Shown: in pieces, positions 26,262-35,129 of the stretch
How positions within the stretch are numbered: position 1 is the stretch's first letter
Layout: each line of letters begins with the position of its first letter
Assembly: GCA_965262875.1 (NCBI GenBank)
Contig: OZ253569.1
Location: 1,178,001 to 1,242,000 of the forward strand
Direction of reading: 5' to 3'
Source: JBALVT01 sp965262875
GTDB taxonomy: Bacteria; Pseudomonadota; Gammaproteobacteria; Pseudomonadales; Halieaceae
DNA length: 64,000 bases
Translations under genes and position numbers: made by a program
The notes under the pieces: model-generated
Databases searched by the model: none
What the model saw: only the letters and a program-made list of their open reading frames with translations
Told to the model about the DNA's origin: nothing

Positions 26262-27060
26262 TTACCACGAGACCGCAGACAATCGTTGCGTCAGCGCTTG
26301 CACACCTTTACCTTTGTTACCGATTTTCCAGGCTAGATAAACCTCAGTAATCGTTTCCTCTCCCAGCTCTAAAGGTATAAGCGCCCCACTACGAAGGTGC
26401 TCCTGGATGCGTTGTCTCGGCAAGTGACCTATTCCGATCCCCGCCATGATCGCCTCCACTTTCTGATCAATATTCTGTACGTAGAACATTTGCCCGTCGC
26501 TGCTCAGACCTTCGCTGCGGGCTACATCAACCATCGACGTATCGTGCGTAATGACTCGACGCAGTTTAGCAAGAACCTTCTGGAAGGCTTCGGGCTTTCC
26601 GACTAAGCCCGCCAATTCATGCCCAGCGGCAATCACTGGCACCAGATCGGTATTGGCTAACGGTATGGCCCTATAGCCCTTTTGCAGCGGGACCGGCCCT
26701 GGCGAACCGACAATCAAATCAACGCGACCTTGCTCCAGAGCCTCCCACCCGCCGTTGAGCACCGATTCACAGACGTCTATTTCCATTTTGGAATGCTCCT
26801 TAAGAAAATCGCGCAGTACGCCAAATAGAATAAGATTGATGCGGGGCTCCCAGCCCGTGGCTACTTCCCTCGCCTTGCTTGCCAGGCGAGCCGTGGTTTG
26901 AAGTATTTCCCTACCCTCGGCCAGAATTAAACGCCCTGCGGGTGTTAGCACTGAACGCCGCCCCTGGCGTTGAAACAGGGCAATATCCAATTGCTCTTCA
27001 AGCTTTTGCACCGCGTAGGAGACCGCAGAAGTAGCTTTGTTCAGTTCTTCGGCGGCTTGC
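26262..27060 (-). pseudogene. LysR-family regulator, 5'-truncated
   Basis: Frame reads QAAEELNKATSAVSYAVQKL, EEQLDIALFQRQGRRSVLTP (the LysR helix-turn-helix, lacking its first 15-20 residues) and continues through the effector domain (VCESVLNGGWEALEQGRVDL, MFYVQNIDQKVEAIMAGIGI) to TAA 26262. There is no start upstream, because DoxX sequence begins at 27057-27060. Internal ATGs would give a protein without a full HTH. Confidence 0.82.
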
Positions 27061-27278
27061 TACTGATCATCGGATTGCTGGTACGTCCCGCAGCGCTAAT
27101 GTTGGCGATCACCATGGTCGTAGCGATCATTACAGTGCACTTGCAAAACGGCCTCTTCATGGCGAACAACGGCTTCGAATTTGGCCTGGCCTTACTGGCG
27201 GTCAGTGTTGCGCTGATATTCAGGGGCGCAGGCAGCTTGAGTGCTGATCACCTCTTGCAAACACAACTGACGAAGTAA
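27054..27278 (+). pseudogene. DoxX-family membrane protein, C-terminal remnant
   Basis: GGLLLIIGLLVRPAALMLAI, then HLQNGLFMANNGFEFGLALL and a final hydrophobic strand to TAA 27278, the second half of a DoxX-type four-helix membrane protein. The first half is absent; the frame upstream runs antisense in the LysR gene. It precedes a glutathionyl-hydroquinone reductase gene by 44 bp, a common DoxX neighbourhood linked to thiol and oxidative stress. Confidence 0.75.
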
Positions 27279-27322
27279 AAGCCGGCAATTGTTAATTTCA
27301 ACAATATTAAAGGAGTGGTCCG

Positions 27323-27865
27323 ATGGGACTTTTACAGAAAGGTAAATGGGTAGATCAGTGGTACGACACAGACAATAGCGGCGGCGAATTTCGCCGCCAG
27401 GATAGTCGCTTCAGAAACTGGTTGACCCCTAACAGCGAAGCAGGCCCCGGTGGCGAGCCCGGTTTTAAAGCAGAAAAGGGACGCTATCATTTGTACGTGT
27501 CGCTGGCTTGCCCCTGGGCGCATCGCACATTGATTTTTCGCCAGCTCAAACAGCTGGAAGACTATATCGAGGTCACTGTGGTTGAACCAATCATGCTGGA
27601 AAATGGCTGGGAGATGAGTGATCCGCTTTACGACCTGGACTTTCTCTACCAGTTGTATTTAAAAGCAGATGCAAGCTATGAGGGTCGCGTCACGGTGCCG
27701 GTATTGTGGGACAAGCAAACAAAAACCATTGTTAGCAACGAATCCTCGGAGATTATCCGTATGTTCAATACTGCGTTCAATCATTTGACCAGCAATACTC
27801 AGGATTACTATCCAGAAGCTGTACGTCTGAAAGCCGATACCCTGCACCGGGCAACAAGCTCCTGA
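27323..27865 (+). pseudogene. Glutathionyl-hydroquinone reductase (YqjG-like), 3'-truncated
   Basis: ATG 27323 with AAGGAG about eight bases upstream. GLLQKGKWVDQWYDTDNSGG, FRNWLTPN and the catalytic block YVSLACPWAHRT (Cys of the Xi-class glutathione transferases) are all present, then VPVLWDKQTKTIVSNESSEI. The protein should be about 315-320 residues but diverges after YYPEAVRLKAD and stops at 180, where an IS5-type remnant on the other strand begins. The catalytic N-terminal domain is complete; the C-terminal helical domain is lost. Confidence 0.85.
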
Positions 27866-28060
27866 ACAAGGTCGGCAATGGATAGCCTGGACGGCCTGTT
27901 TTTGAGGCATAAATGGTGGCGAGTAGTTTCTCTATCTCTGACCATTGTAGTAACGCCCCGGTATCATCAAGACTGTGGAGGACGGGATGATTCAAAGTAG
28001 CGTTTGAAACGAATAATCGGGGCTGTGTTGCGAAGGATTTTTGCCTACGAAATTATACCG
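27846..28060 (-). mobile_element. IS5-type transposase, N-terminal remnant
   Basis: On the minus strand a frame reads QPRLFVSNATLNHPVLHSLD, then LLQWSEIEKLLATIYASKTG and RPGYPLPTLFRSLL, the usual N-terminus of IS5-related transposases (normally followed by WYxLSD). The catalytic domain is missing. A terminal-repeat-like GGGGCTGTGTTGCGAAGG lies near 28019. The remnant abuts the truncated glutathione transferase, so insertion followed by deletion is likely. Confidence 0.55.
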
Positions 28061-28159
28061 GGAATTTGTCTGCATTGTTGAGTTATGCTGAGGTCTCTCA
28101 TTATAATTTCCTCGCTATGGTGATTATGAACCGGGGCCAATTACTAAACAAACTGGACT
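28061..28159. other. Intergenic, nothing assigned
   Basis: AT-rich spacer between the IS5 remnant and the LacI regulator promoter; no motif recognised. Confidence 0.3.
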
Positions 28160-28171
28160 GAAATGCATTTC
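28160..28171. promoter_or_regulatory. Perfect 12-bp palindrome, candidate operator
   Basis: GAAATGCATTTC is its own reverse complement and lies eight bases upstream of the -35 box. LacI-family proteins bind such palindromes, so autoregulation by the gene at 28311 is plausible. Confidence 0.45.
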
Positions 28172-28179
28172 ATTCGATT

Positions 28180-28208
28180 TTGCAATAGATTTCAGTTATC
28201 TTTATAGT
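28180..28208 (+). promoter_or_regulatory. Sigma-70-type promoter of the LacI-family gene
   Basis: TTGCAA (28180-28185), a 17-bp spacer and TATAGT (28203-28208), about 100 bp before the start codon. Confidence 0.55.
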
Positions 28209-28310
28209 TATTCGTAATTAGGGGGTTTCTTCGGTGGCATTCATCTCCCACAGTTATAAGAATTAACATTCAGGAGAGTCCGGCCGCAGCCGGCATGGAG
28301 CTATCGCGCA

Positions 28311-29321
28311 GTGTCAAAGAAGCACACCGTTACCATGGACGACATAGCCGAGTGGGCACAGGTATCAAAACCGACGGTATCACGCGCGCTGGGCAACAGC
28401 CCGCTAGTCAACGCCAAGACTCGAGACCATGTACTAGCGGTGGCTCGCAAGCACGGCTATGCGGTGAATCGCAATGCCCAGAAGTTGCTCCATAACCGCA
28501 GCAACACCATAGCAGTTTCGATAGATTTTTCATCGCATCAAAAGAATCATGTCTCAGACCCTTTCATATTTGAATTGCTCGCCGGCGTTTCAGAAGCCCT
28601 GGGCGAACTTAACCAGGACTTGCTACTAACCGCACCGTCTCACAATGACATGGACTCGTTTCAACAAATGCTGCTCTCCAGAAGCGTGGACGGGTTTATT
28701 TTTCTGGGGCAAGGGCATCGCGAAAACGTGATCGAAGAATTGGCAGCGGTCGGAGCACCGGTTGTAGCCTGGGGGGCCCGCCGCAAAAAAACGGGCTATT
28801 GTGTGGTGGGTAGCGATAACTTGCTTGGAGGCGCACTCGCCGGACAATATTTCTTGCAACAGGGACACCGCAATTTCCTGTTTATAGGGGATACGTCGCA
28901 CAGCGAAAACTTCTGGCGGCGCGAAGGCCTTAAACAAGCGGCGGACAGCTGCGCTGAACAGGTCGCATTAAACGACATAGAACTCAGTAATTTCTCCTAC
29001 GAATCGGCATTCGAAGCCGCCAAAGAATATCTCGCTGGTGTTAGCGAACCTCCCGATGCGGTCTTCGCCTACGGCGACACTGCCGCGATGGCTTTTATTC
29101 GCGCATTTTCCGACATGGGCTTGAAGATTCCAGGAGCAGTTTCCATTGTGGGCTACAACGATATCCCCTCTGCCCGTTTTTTCAGCCCGCCCATTAGTAC
29201 CATTCGGCAAGATACCTACAACGCCGGTGAACTATTGGTTAAAAAACTGATGAAAATCATCGACGGTAAAAGAGTCCGCTCAGAAATGATCAAAACCGGG
29301 TTGATCATCAGAAAAACCTGA
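28311..29321 (+). CDS. LacI/GalR-family transcriptional regulator
   Basis: 336 residues from GTG 28311, with GGAG ten bases upstream. The N-terminus is a classical LacI headpiece: TMDDIAEWAQVSKPTVSRAL, then VNAKTRDHVLAVARKHGYAV with the hinge helix NAQKLLHNRSNTIAV. The remainder is a periplasmic-binding-protein-type effector domain (FLGQGHRENVIEEL, GYNDIPSARFFSPPISTIRQ). Such regulators usually respond to sugars or nucleosides. It is directly followed (2 bp) by an aminotransferase gene and a membrane-protein gene, which are probably co-transcribed. Intact. Confidence 0.9.
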   Translation: MSKKHTVTMDDIAEWAQVSKPTVSRALGNSPLVNAKTRDHVLAVARKHGYAVNRNAQKLLHNRSNTIAVSIDFSSHQKNHVSDPFIFELLAGVSEALGELNQDLLLTAPSHNDMDSFQQMLLSRSVDGFIFLGQGHRENVIEELAAVGAPVVAWGARRKKTGYCVVGSDNLLGGALAGQYFLQQGHRNFLFIGDTSHSENFWRREGLKQAADSCAEQVALNDIELSNFSYESAFEAAKEYLAGVSEPPDAVFAYGDTAAMAFIRAFSDMGLKIPGAVSIVGYNDIPSARFFSPPISTIRQDTYNAGELLVKKLMKIIDGKRVRSEMIKTGLIIRKT

Positions 29322-29335
29322 GAGTGACACCTTCC

Positions 29336-30505
29336 ATGCGCTATTCAAGCACTATCAAACGCCTGTCCGAACTGGGTCACGACAAATGGGGGATTTACAA
29401 GCGCGCTAGAGAACTCGTATCTCAGGGAGTCGATGTCATCGAACTCACCATTGGAGAACCCGATGTGCCGACCCCTGACTATCTCATCGACGCCGCCGTG
29501 GATAGCTTGCGCAGCGGCCGGACCGGTTATTCACCCGGTCCGGGGGAAACGCCCTTGCGTGAAGCCCTTGCCCAAAGGTATTCAATACAAGCTGGTTGCG
29601 CCATTTCAGCACAACAAATCCTGTGTTTCCCGGGAACTCAAACGGCACTGTACTGTGTTGTGACAGGGGTGGCAGGGGAAGGCGACGAGATACTCATAGG
29701 TGACCCGATGTACGCGACCTACGAAGGAGTAGTGACTTCCAGTGGCGCCCGAATCACCCCCGTACCTCTTAGCGCGGAAAACGGTTTTCGCATCAAGGCG
29801 ATCGATATCGAAAAACGGATAACTCCCAGTACGACCGCCATCCTGATCAACACGCCGCACAATCCTACTGGCGCGGTTTTAACCAGCAAGGATATTGCCG
29901 ATATAGGAGCGCTGGCGCGAAAACATGATTTGTGGCTAATAGTCGATGAAGTCTATGACGAATTATTGTTTCATGATGCGAGCTTCTCTACCCCCCTATC
30001 ACAACTTGATCTCGCTGATCGCACAATCGTTGTTTGCTCAATCTCAAAGTCCCATGCGGCACCCGGCTTTAGGAGTGGCTGGTGTGTCGGTCCCGAGACG
30101 TTTTGTGAGCACCTCCTCCCTCTTTCGGAGGCCATTTTATTCGGCAATCAGCCTTTTCTGGCGGATGCCACAGCGCTTGCAGTAGCTAAGCCATCCCCCG
30201 TGGCGGCGGGTATGCGCGTACGATTTGCAGCTCGTGCTGATCGCCTGGCAGCGGCGTTGCACGCCCACACCAAACTCAAAGTTCACAAACCGGACGCGGG
30301 TATGTTCGCGCTGATTGATATCTCCGCAAGCGGTATGAATGGCGAGGAGTATGCATGGGATCTTCTAAACAGCGCTGGCGTGGGTGTTATGCCGGGTGCC
30401 TCATTCGGTGATTCGCTCAAGAATTGGGTACGCGTATCGCTGACGGAAACTGACGAGAACTTCGATGAGGGATGCAAGAGGATTATTGAACATGCCAGGA
30501 GCTGA
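29336..30505 (+). CDS. Class I/II PLP-dependent aminotransferase (aspartate aminotransferase-like)
   Basis: About 389 residues from ATG 29336; GTG 29324 in frame would add four. The fold-type I pattern is complete: VIELTIGEPDVPTPDYLIDA, GYSPGPGETPLREALAQRYS, FPGTQTALYCV, ILINTPHNPTGAVL (Asn), LWLIVDEVYDELLF (Asp) and the Schiff-base Lys in ICSISKSHAAPGFRSGWCVG, then WVRVSLTE with the substrate-binding Arg. The exact amino acid is unknown. Start codon follows the LacI stop closely, and the stop overlaps the next gene by 14 bp, so the three genes form one operon. Intact. Confidence 0.87.
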   Translation: MRYSSTIKRLSELGHDKWGIYKRARELVSQGVDVIELTIGEPDVPTPDYLIDAAVDSLRSGRTGYSPGPGETPLREALAQRYSIQAGCAISAQQILCFPGTQTALYCVVTGVAGEGDEILIGDPMYATYEGVVTSSGARITPVPLSAENGFRIKAIDIEKRITPSTTAILINTPHNPTGAVLTSKDIADIGALARKHDLWLIVDEVYDELLFHDASFSTPLSQLDLADRTIVVCSISKSHAAPGFRSGWCVGPETFCEHLLPLSEAILFGNQPFLADATALAVAKPSPVAAGMRVRFAARADRLAAALHAHTKLKVHKPDAGMFALIDISASGMNGEEYAWDLLNSAGVGVMPGASFGDSLKNWVRVSLTETDENFDEGCKRIIEHARS

Positions 30506-31814
30506 AGCACAGGCCTCTCCGACCAGCGGCGGACTGAGACGCCTCTTGTGCTTGCTGCCCCTGCTCGCAGTCCTGGGATTCTACTTTGCCTATCTAAACC
30601 AGCACGCCATCAATGTCCCGCTGGCTGACGATATCTACGATGTATTGGAGCCAATGGTGCAGGTGAGTAACGCCGACAATGCCAGGACCGCGCTGTCATC
30701 TCTATACGAGCAGCACACCGATCACAGAACCCTTGCATCGCGATTCGTTTACGGGGCGGTCTACCTGGCCACCGGAGAGATCAACTTCCGCACGCTTAAT
30801 TTTCTCGCCAACCTGGCTTTGCCCCTGCTGTTGCTGGCGCTATATATAATGGCCTCGGGTAGCCCGCGCCGACTGCTGGTATTGCTCCCAGCAACACTGC
30901 TGTTACTGCAATTGAGGGCCTACGGCATTACTTTTTGGGCCATGGCGTCCTTCGCCTATTTCTACGTTTTCGTCTATGGCTTCTTTTGCGTGCTACTGCT
31001 GCAGGAGGCTAACCGAGGCCGTTTTATGGCCGCCGCGCTCCTGGCGATGCTTGCCAGCCTCACTCTAGCCTCCGGGCAGATGATCTGGTTGATTGGCTTG
31101 GCGAGCCTGGCGCAGCAGAGTCTGATACGACGCAGTCTGTCGAGACATTACTTGTTGTACTGGTTGTTACTCACCCTCATTATTCTGCCACTGTGGCGAG
31201 TGGGGCTGCACGACCGGATACCTCTGGTGACACTGCTGGGGAGCTTCTTCCATGACCCTGGGCACTATGTGCTGTATACACTGACTCTACTGGGTTGTGC
31301 CGTGAGCGAATCCAGCGTCGCTGCAGCATCTGTTGCAGGGGCTCTGATGTTGCTTAGCCTCAGTGCCTGCACGGTGCTTCGATGGCGCGACGAGGATATT
31401 CGGCTGGAACTGTGCTGTTGGTTCATCGTGCTATCGGTGATGACCATGGTGCTGGGACGGGGCTTTGCCTCTGTCGATTACGGGCTTTCGTCCCGTTACA
31501 GTTTTCCCTCCGTACTGATGCTCAGTGCTACCTGGGTATTGCTCGCCATGCGATTGCAACTGCATCGATGGCTCGCATTGCTACCCGCCGTTGCGCTGGC
31601 GCTGTTGTACAACAGCTATTCCTTTAGTATTTATTCACAGGCCCTACAGCCCTATATGGAACAGCGAGTAGAGGATTTTAATCGCGGGCGCTATCGCGCT
31701 TGGCCCTACCCGGTGACACAGAGCAACCGCATAGTCGAGGAAGCTATCGAACTGGGCTTTTACACTCCTCCCTCAAGCCCCCTGCCACCGGCGTCAGTTG
31801 CCTTGGGCCAGTAA
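30492..31814 (+). CDS. Polytopic membrane protein, GT-C glycosyltransferase-like
   Basis: 440 residues from ATG 30492, overlapping the aminotransferase end. About ten to eleven hydrophobic segments. After the first helix comes an exposed loop with NVPLADDIYDVLEPM, an Asp-Asp pair in the position where GT-C glycosyltransferases keep their catalytic acid. Later segments include GFASVDYGLSSRYSFPSVLM, a phrase common in this kind of membrane protein. I do not recognise a defined family; transfer of a sugar from a lipid carrier on the outer face of the inner membrane is an inference. It converges on the MBOAT gene 14 bp away. Confidence 0.55.
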   Translation: MPGAEAQASPTSGGLRRLLCLLPLLAVLGFYFAYLNQHAINVPLADDIYDVLEPMVQVSNADNARTALSSLYEQHTDHRTLASRFVYGAVYLATGEINFRTLNFLANLALPLLLLALYIMASGSPRRLLVLLPATLLLLQLRAYGITFWAMASFAYFYVFVYGFFCVLLLQEANRGRFMAAALLAMLASLTLASGQMIWLIGLASLAQQSLIRRSLSRHYLLYWLLLTLIILPLWRVGLHDRIPLVTLLGSFFHDPGHYVLYTLTLLGCAVSESSVAAASVAGALMLLSLSACTVLRWRDEDIRLELCCWFIVLSVMTMVLGRGFASVDYGLSSRYSFPSVLMLSATWVLLAMRLQLHRWLALLPAVALALLYNSYSFSIYSQALQPYMEQRVEDFNRGRYRAWPYPVTQSNRIVEEAIELGFYTPPSSPLPPASVALGQ

Positions 31815-31828
31815 TACCCGCGGCACCA

Positions 31829-33307
31829 CTAAAACTGGAAGTACAGAAACTCGCTGGCTTTTGAAATCATCATTACCGAGAAAACAAAAATCACCACTTG
31901 CATTATCAACACCGCTTTTGCGGGCTTGAACCTGTCTTTCAAATCCATACTGTTTGGCGCTAAAGCTACCACGCCAACGAAGAAGACAATCATGGCACTG
32001 AGCACCCAAGTGGCCCACTGATCTTTCTGAGCTGCGTTCGATGCCAGGGTAAAAAACCAGGGTGCATCCAAACCCATGAGTTTGCTGGCAGCCACATGTA
32101 AACTGTTGTCATCCAGGCCCAGCATGCCTTTGTAGATTTTAAAGACATCAGACCAATTCGTGGCCCTGAAGATCACCAGCGTAAAGCTGAAAAAGTGGAA
32201 GGTAATAAACCAGCCGAGCCAGGAAGGCATTCCAATGCCGGATTTGCGCCACAGATGGTTAACTACAATCGCCGCGCCATTGAGAATTCCGAAAACCACA
32301 AAGGTCCAGGCAGAGCCATGCCAGATACCACTGACTATCATCGCGAGAAAGCTCGCCGCCATGCCGGCTTTGAAAGTTATCTCGGGGAAGGAACGGAGAA
32401 TGGGTTTGTAGACATAGGTGTTGATAAAGCGGGTAAGCGTGATATGCCAGCGCTGCCACAGGTTGATGATACTGGTACCTTTGTAAGGGCTGCGGAAGTT
32501 TACGGGCAGTTCAATGTTGAACATTAACGCCAGACCGATGGCCATGTCTGAGTAGGCAGAGAAGTCGAAATAAAGCTGAAAAGTGTAGCTGTAGTGAACC
32601 AGCCAAGCCTCCAGTAGATTGAGCGTTTCGGCGGTATCAAAGCCATGGTTGACTAGAATCTCAAATGAATCCGCTATCACCACCTTCTTGAACAGACCAA
32701 TGCTGAACACGAACGTGCCGAGAATAAAATTGTCGGCTCGAAAAGTTCGATTATCCGTTGTCCCAAACTGAGGCATGATTTCGCGGTGGTGAACAATCGG
32801 ACCGGCGATCAACTGTGGGAAAAATGAAACGAATAGAGCGTAGTCTACGGGGTCGCGTTCCTTCAGACCCGTGCGATAACAATCCACGATGAACGCGATT
32901 TGCTGCAGGGTGAAAAAACTGATTCCCAGGGGCAGAGCCAGACGCAAATATCCAAATTCGACGCCCGGCAACAAGTTGGCGTTAAAGATAAAGAAATCCA
33001 TGTACTTGTAGTAAGCCAGAAGGCCGACGTTGAGGCTGACCCCCAAAATCATCAGGCGCTTTTTAGGTGGAATGATTTCCCTGGACCTGCCGTAGGCCTG
33101 GATTTTCCCGGCAATCGTGTAATTTATCACGATAGAACCGAGTAGCAGCGGTAGATAGATGGGATTCCACCAGCCGTAAAATAGCCAGGATCCACCCAGC
33201 AGCCAGAATTTCCCAGCTCGCAAATGACCCAGGTGATTGAGGCTGTAATAGCCCAGGAGCACCAGCGGTAGAAAGGCAAAAATGAAAATGTAAGAGTTAA
33301 AATGCAT
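31829..33307 (-). CDS. MBOAT-family O-acyltransferase (AlgI/DltB-like)
   Basis: 492 residues, about eleven transmembrane helices. The MBOAT core is clear: LALPLGISFFTLQQIAFIVD, PQLIAGPIVHHREIMPQF, YFDFSAYSDMAIGLALMF, LWQRWHITLTRFINTYVYKP and the invariant histidine in IVSGIWHGSAWTFVVFG. Bacterial members (AlgI, PatA, DltB) pass acyl groups across the inner membrane to polysaccharides or teichoic acids, usually with a carrier donor and an SGNH partner. Here an SGNH-like protein is encoded divergently (33564) and an acyl carrier protein follows it (34841-35098), which supports such a relay. Intact. Confidence 0.93.
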   Translation of the reverse strand: MHFNSYIFIFAFLPLVLLGYYSLNHLGHLRAGKFWLLGGSWLFYGWWNPIYLPLLLGSIVINYTIAGKIQAYGRSREIIPPKKRLMILGVSLNVGLLAYYKYMDFFIFNANLLPGVEFGYLRLALPLGISFFTLQQIAFIVDCYRTGLKERDPVDYALFVSFFPQLIAGPIVHHREIMPQFGTTDNRTFRADNFILGTFVFSIGLFKKVVIADSFEILVNHGFDTAETLNLLEAWLVHYSYTFQLYFDFSAYSDMAIGLALMFNIELPVNFRSPYKGTSIINLWQRWHITLTRFINTYVYKPILRSFPEITFKAGMAASFLAMIVSGIWHGSAWTFVVFGILNGAAIVVNHLWRKSGIGMPSWLGWFITFHFFSFTLVIFRATNWSDVFKIYKGMLGLDDNSLHVAASKLMGLDAPWFFTLASNAAQKDQWATWVLSAMIVFFVGVVALAPNSMDLKDRFKPAKAVLIMQVVIFVFSVMMISKASEFLYFQF

Positions 33308-33563
33308 TCAGTTATCGATTTGAGAACATCTGTAAGGTTGGAACATCCATCCCCAGAAGTTCGTCTGGCAACGCCCAGTTCGCACTGTTATCACTATTGG
33401 AATGCCGATCTGGATAGATTGAGGAGTATATACGTACTGGCTGCCTCGGTACCAGAGATTGAATCGCGCGAGCCACCCCGGGGAGCTGCCGGATGATATA
33501 CACACAAGATGAATAATGTATACTTTCCCCATTCGCCCCGGTGTAAATGATCTCCCTTCGGCA
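33308..33563. other. Divergent intergenic region between MBOAT and SGNH-like genes
   Basis: 256 bp expected to hold promoters for both genes. Only short antisense frames; no clear -35/-10 pair assigned. Confidence 0.4.
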
Positions 33564-34844
33564 ATGCAATCAAAATCCTATTTAACGCTATTCCTGACAC
33601 TGACGTTACTCGCTTTTTTTTGCGCTGGGGTTTTCAACTACGTGGTCGACCCCTATCGATTTTTTGATTCGCCGGATCGCCCGGGAATCAATGAATATCG
33701 GCATAAGTTTTTCCTGGGGCAATATGTATCCAAGCCTTACGCCCTCAGGGAACAAGCACCCGAGGCTGTAATCCTGGGAGTGTCCCGCGCGGGTTCATCT
33801 CTTGCGACCGATCACCCCGGATGGGCTGACACCCATGTTTACAACTACGCGATGGCAGGCAGCACCGCCTATTTGCTGTGGCGCAACTATCAACATGCCA
33901 AAGCCACCAGCGCCCCCACGAAAGTTGTCTTGATGCTGGACTTCTACATGTTCAATGTTCATCTGGTGCAGCGCCCCACCTCGGGTCACATCACAAGATA
34001 CGAGGAGCGCTTGGCCGTGACCCCTCAATACAAAAATAATAGCGGTTACCCCATTCGCCTATTTAAAGACACCCTGACATCTCTGATCTCTTTTGAGATG
34101 TTGTATGAAAGCTGGAATACAGTGCTTGCCCAAGCAAAAATTGCCGACGATGAACTGTATAAATCAACCCTGACCCCCACTGGTTTCTGGATCAACGACC
34201 CGCCGCCGACAGGCACTCAGCGCAAGTTGTTTCGGCAGGTCGAGCGGCAGTATATGACCGTTACCTGGTACCCAAACCCCGAAAAGAAATTTGCCATGCG
34301 CCGGGACGATGGGAGCTCCAATCTGGTTTATCTACAAAAAATAATAGCCGATGCCCATCGTGAGGGAATCGACTTGCGACTTGGCTTCATGCCCTTCCAC
34401 GCGCGAATGGCTGAGGCCATGCGAGCGGTTGATATCTGGGACGACTTCGAGCTTTGGAAGAAGGATGTCGTAAAGCTAATTGAAGACGAGGCCGCACGGG
34501 CCGGGCAAGCAGTCCACCCCATTTGGGATTTTACCGGTTACAACACCATCACCACGGAACCGGTGCCGTTAAACAAAGACAAAACGACCCGCATGAGATG
34601 GCATTTGGACCCTAGCCATGTAACCCGGGCAACCGGTGACCTCATTCAAAATAGACTTCTTGGAATCGAAGGCCAAGACTACGACGACTTTGGGGTGAAG
34701 GTCACTGGCGAGAATATAGACTCGTACATAGAGCGCACCCGCAAACGCAGGGAGCGCTATGTAAAGAAATTCCCCAAGGATCTAAAGGAGGTTCTGGAGA
34801 AGGCGGTGCAGACAAGCTCCTGGCGCACGGCTAACGGTGCTTAG
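33564..34844 (+). CDS. Membrane-anchored SGNH-like protein (possible DltD/AlgJ-type partner of MBOAT)
   Basis: 426 residues from ATG 33564 (an upstream in-frame ATG at 33516 adds 16). One N-terminal transmembrane anchor (YLTLFLTLTLLAFFCAGVFN), then a soluble, presumably periplasmic domain. SGNH-type blocks can be traced: VILGVSRAGSSL (candidate nucleophile Ser74), NYAMAGST (Gly99), VVLMLDFYMFN and LDPSHVTRATGD with a D-x-x-H pair (Asp349, His352). The C-terminus is basic and helical. The family is not named, but this architecture beside an MBOAT gene matches DltD/AlgJ/AlgX-like proteins that complete acyl transfer outside the membrane. The last codons overlap the ACP gene end. Intact. Confidence 0.6.
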   Translation: MQSKSYLTLFLTLTLLAFFCAGVFNYVVDPYRFFDSPDRPGINEYRHKFFLGQYVSKPYALREQAPEAVILGVSRAGSSLATDHPGWADTHVYNYAMAGSTAYLLWRNYQHAKATSAPTKVVLMLDFYMFNVHLVQRPTSGHITRYEERLAVTPQYKNNSGYPIRLFKDTLTSLISFEMLYESWNTVLAQAKIADDELYKSTLTPTGFWINDPPPTGTQRKLFRQVERQYMTVTWYPNPEKKFAMRRDDGSSNLVYLQKIIADAHREGIDLRLGFMPFHARMAEAMRAVDIWDDFELWKKDVVKLIEDEAARAGQAVHPIWDFTGYNTITTEPVPLNKDKTTRMRWHLDPSHVTRATGDLIQNRLLGIEGQDYDDFGVKVTGENIDSYIERTRKRRERYVKKFPKDLKEVLEKAVQTSSWRTANGA

Positions 34845-35098
34845 GAATCGAATTCCTCTAGTACTCTAATCACCTTGGCGTAGAAGAGGTTCATTGTGTT
34901 GGCTTCATCGATATCGAACTCTCCGAGGTCGATATCCAGGTAGGATTCAACTTCCAGCACCAGGCTGATACCCGTCAGAGAGTCCAGGCCATAGTCACCG
35001 AAATCTTCGTCATCATCGATTGTGACTTCTTCAGTTTTCTTCAGTACTTTCTTGATTCCGGCTTTTACAGCTTCGCGAAACTCGTCTTGCGTGAACAT
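34841..35098 (-). CDS. Acyl carrier protein
   Basis: 85 residues, strongly acidic. The phosphopantetheine attachment motif is YGLDSLTGISLVLEVE (Ser40), within the normal four-helix ACP length. It lies 31 bp downstream of the FabH-like gene on the same strand, so the two are an operon. This is an accessory ACP (not the housekeeping acpP, which sits beside fabF/fabG). It is likely to carry the product of the ketosynthase, or the acyl group used by the MBOAT enzyme. Confidence 0.92.
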   Translation of the reverse strand: MFTQDEFREAVKAGIKKVLKKTEEVTIDDDEDFGDYGLDSLTGISLVLEVESYLDIDLGEFDIDEANTMNLFYAKVIRVLEEFDS

Positions 35099-35129
35099 AG
35101 CGCCCCTTATTTTATTGGCTTAAGCAAAA

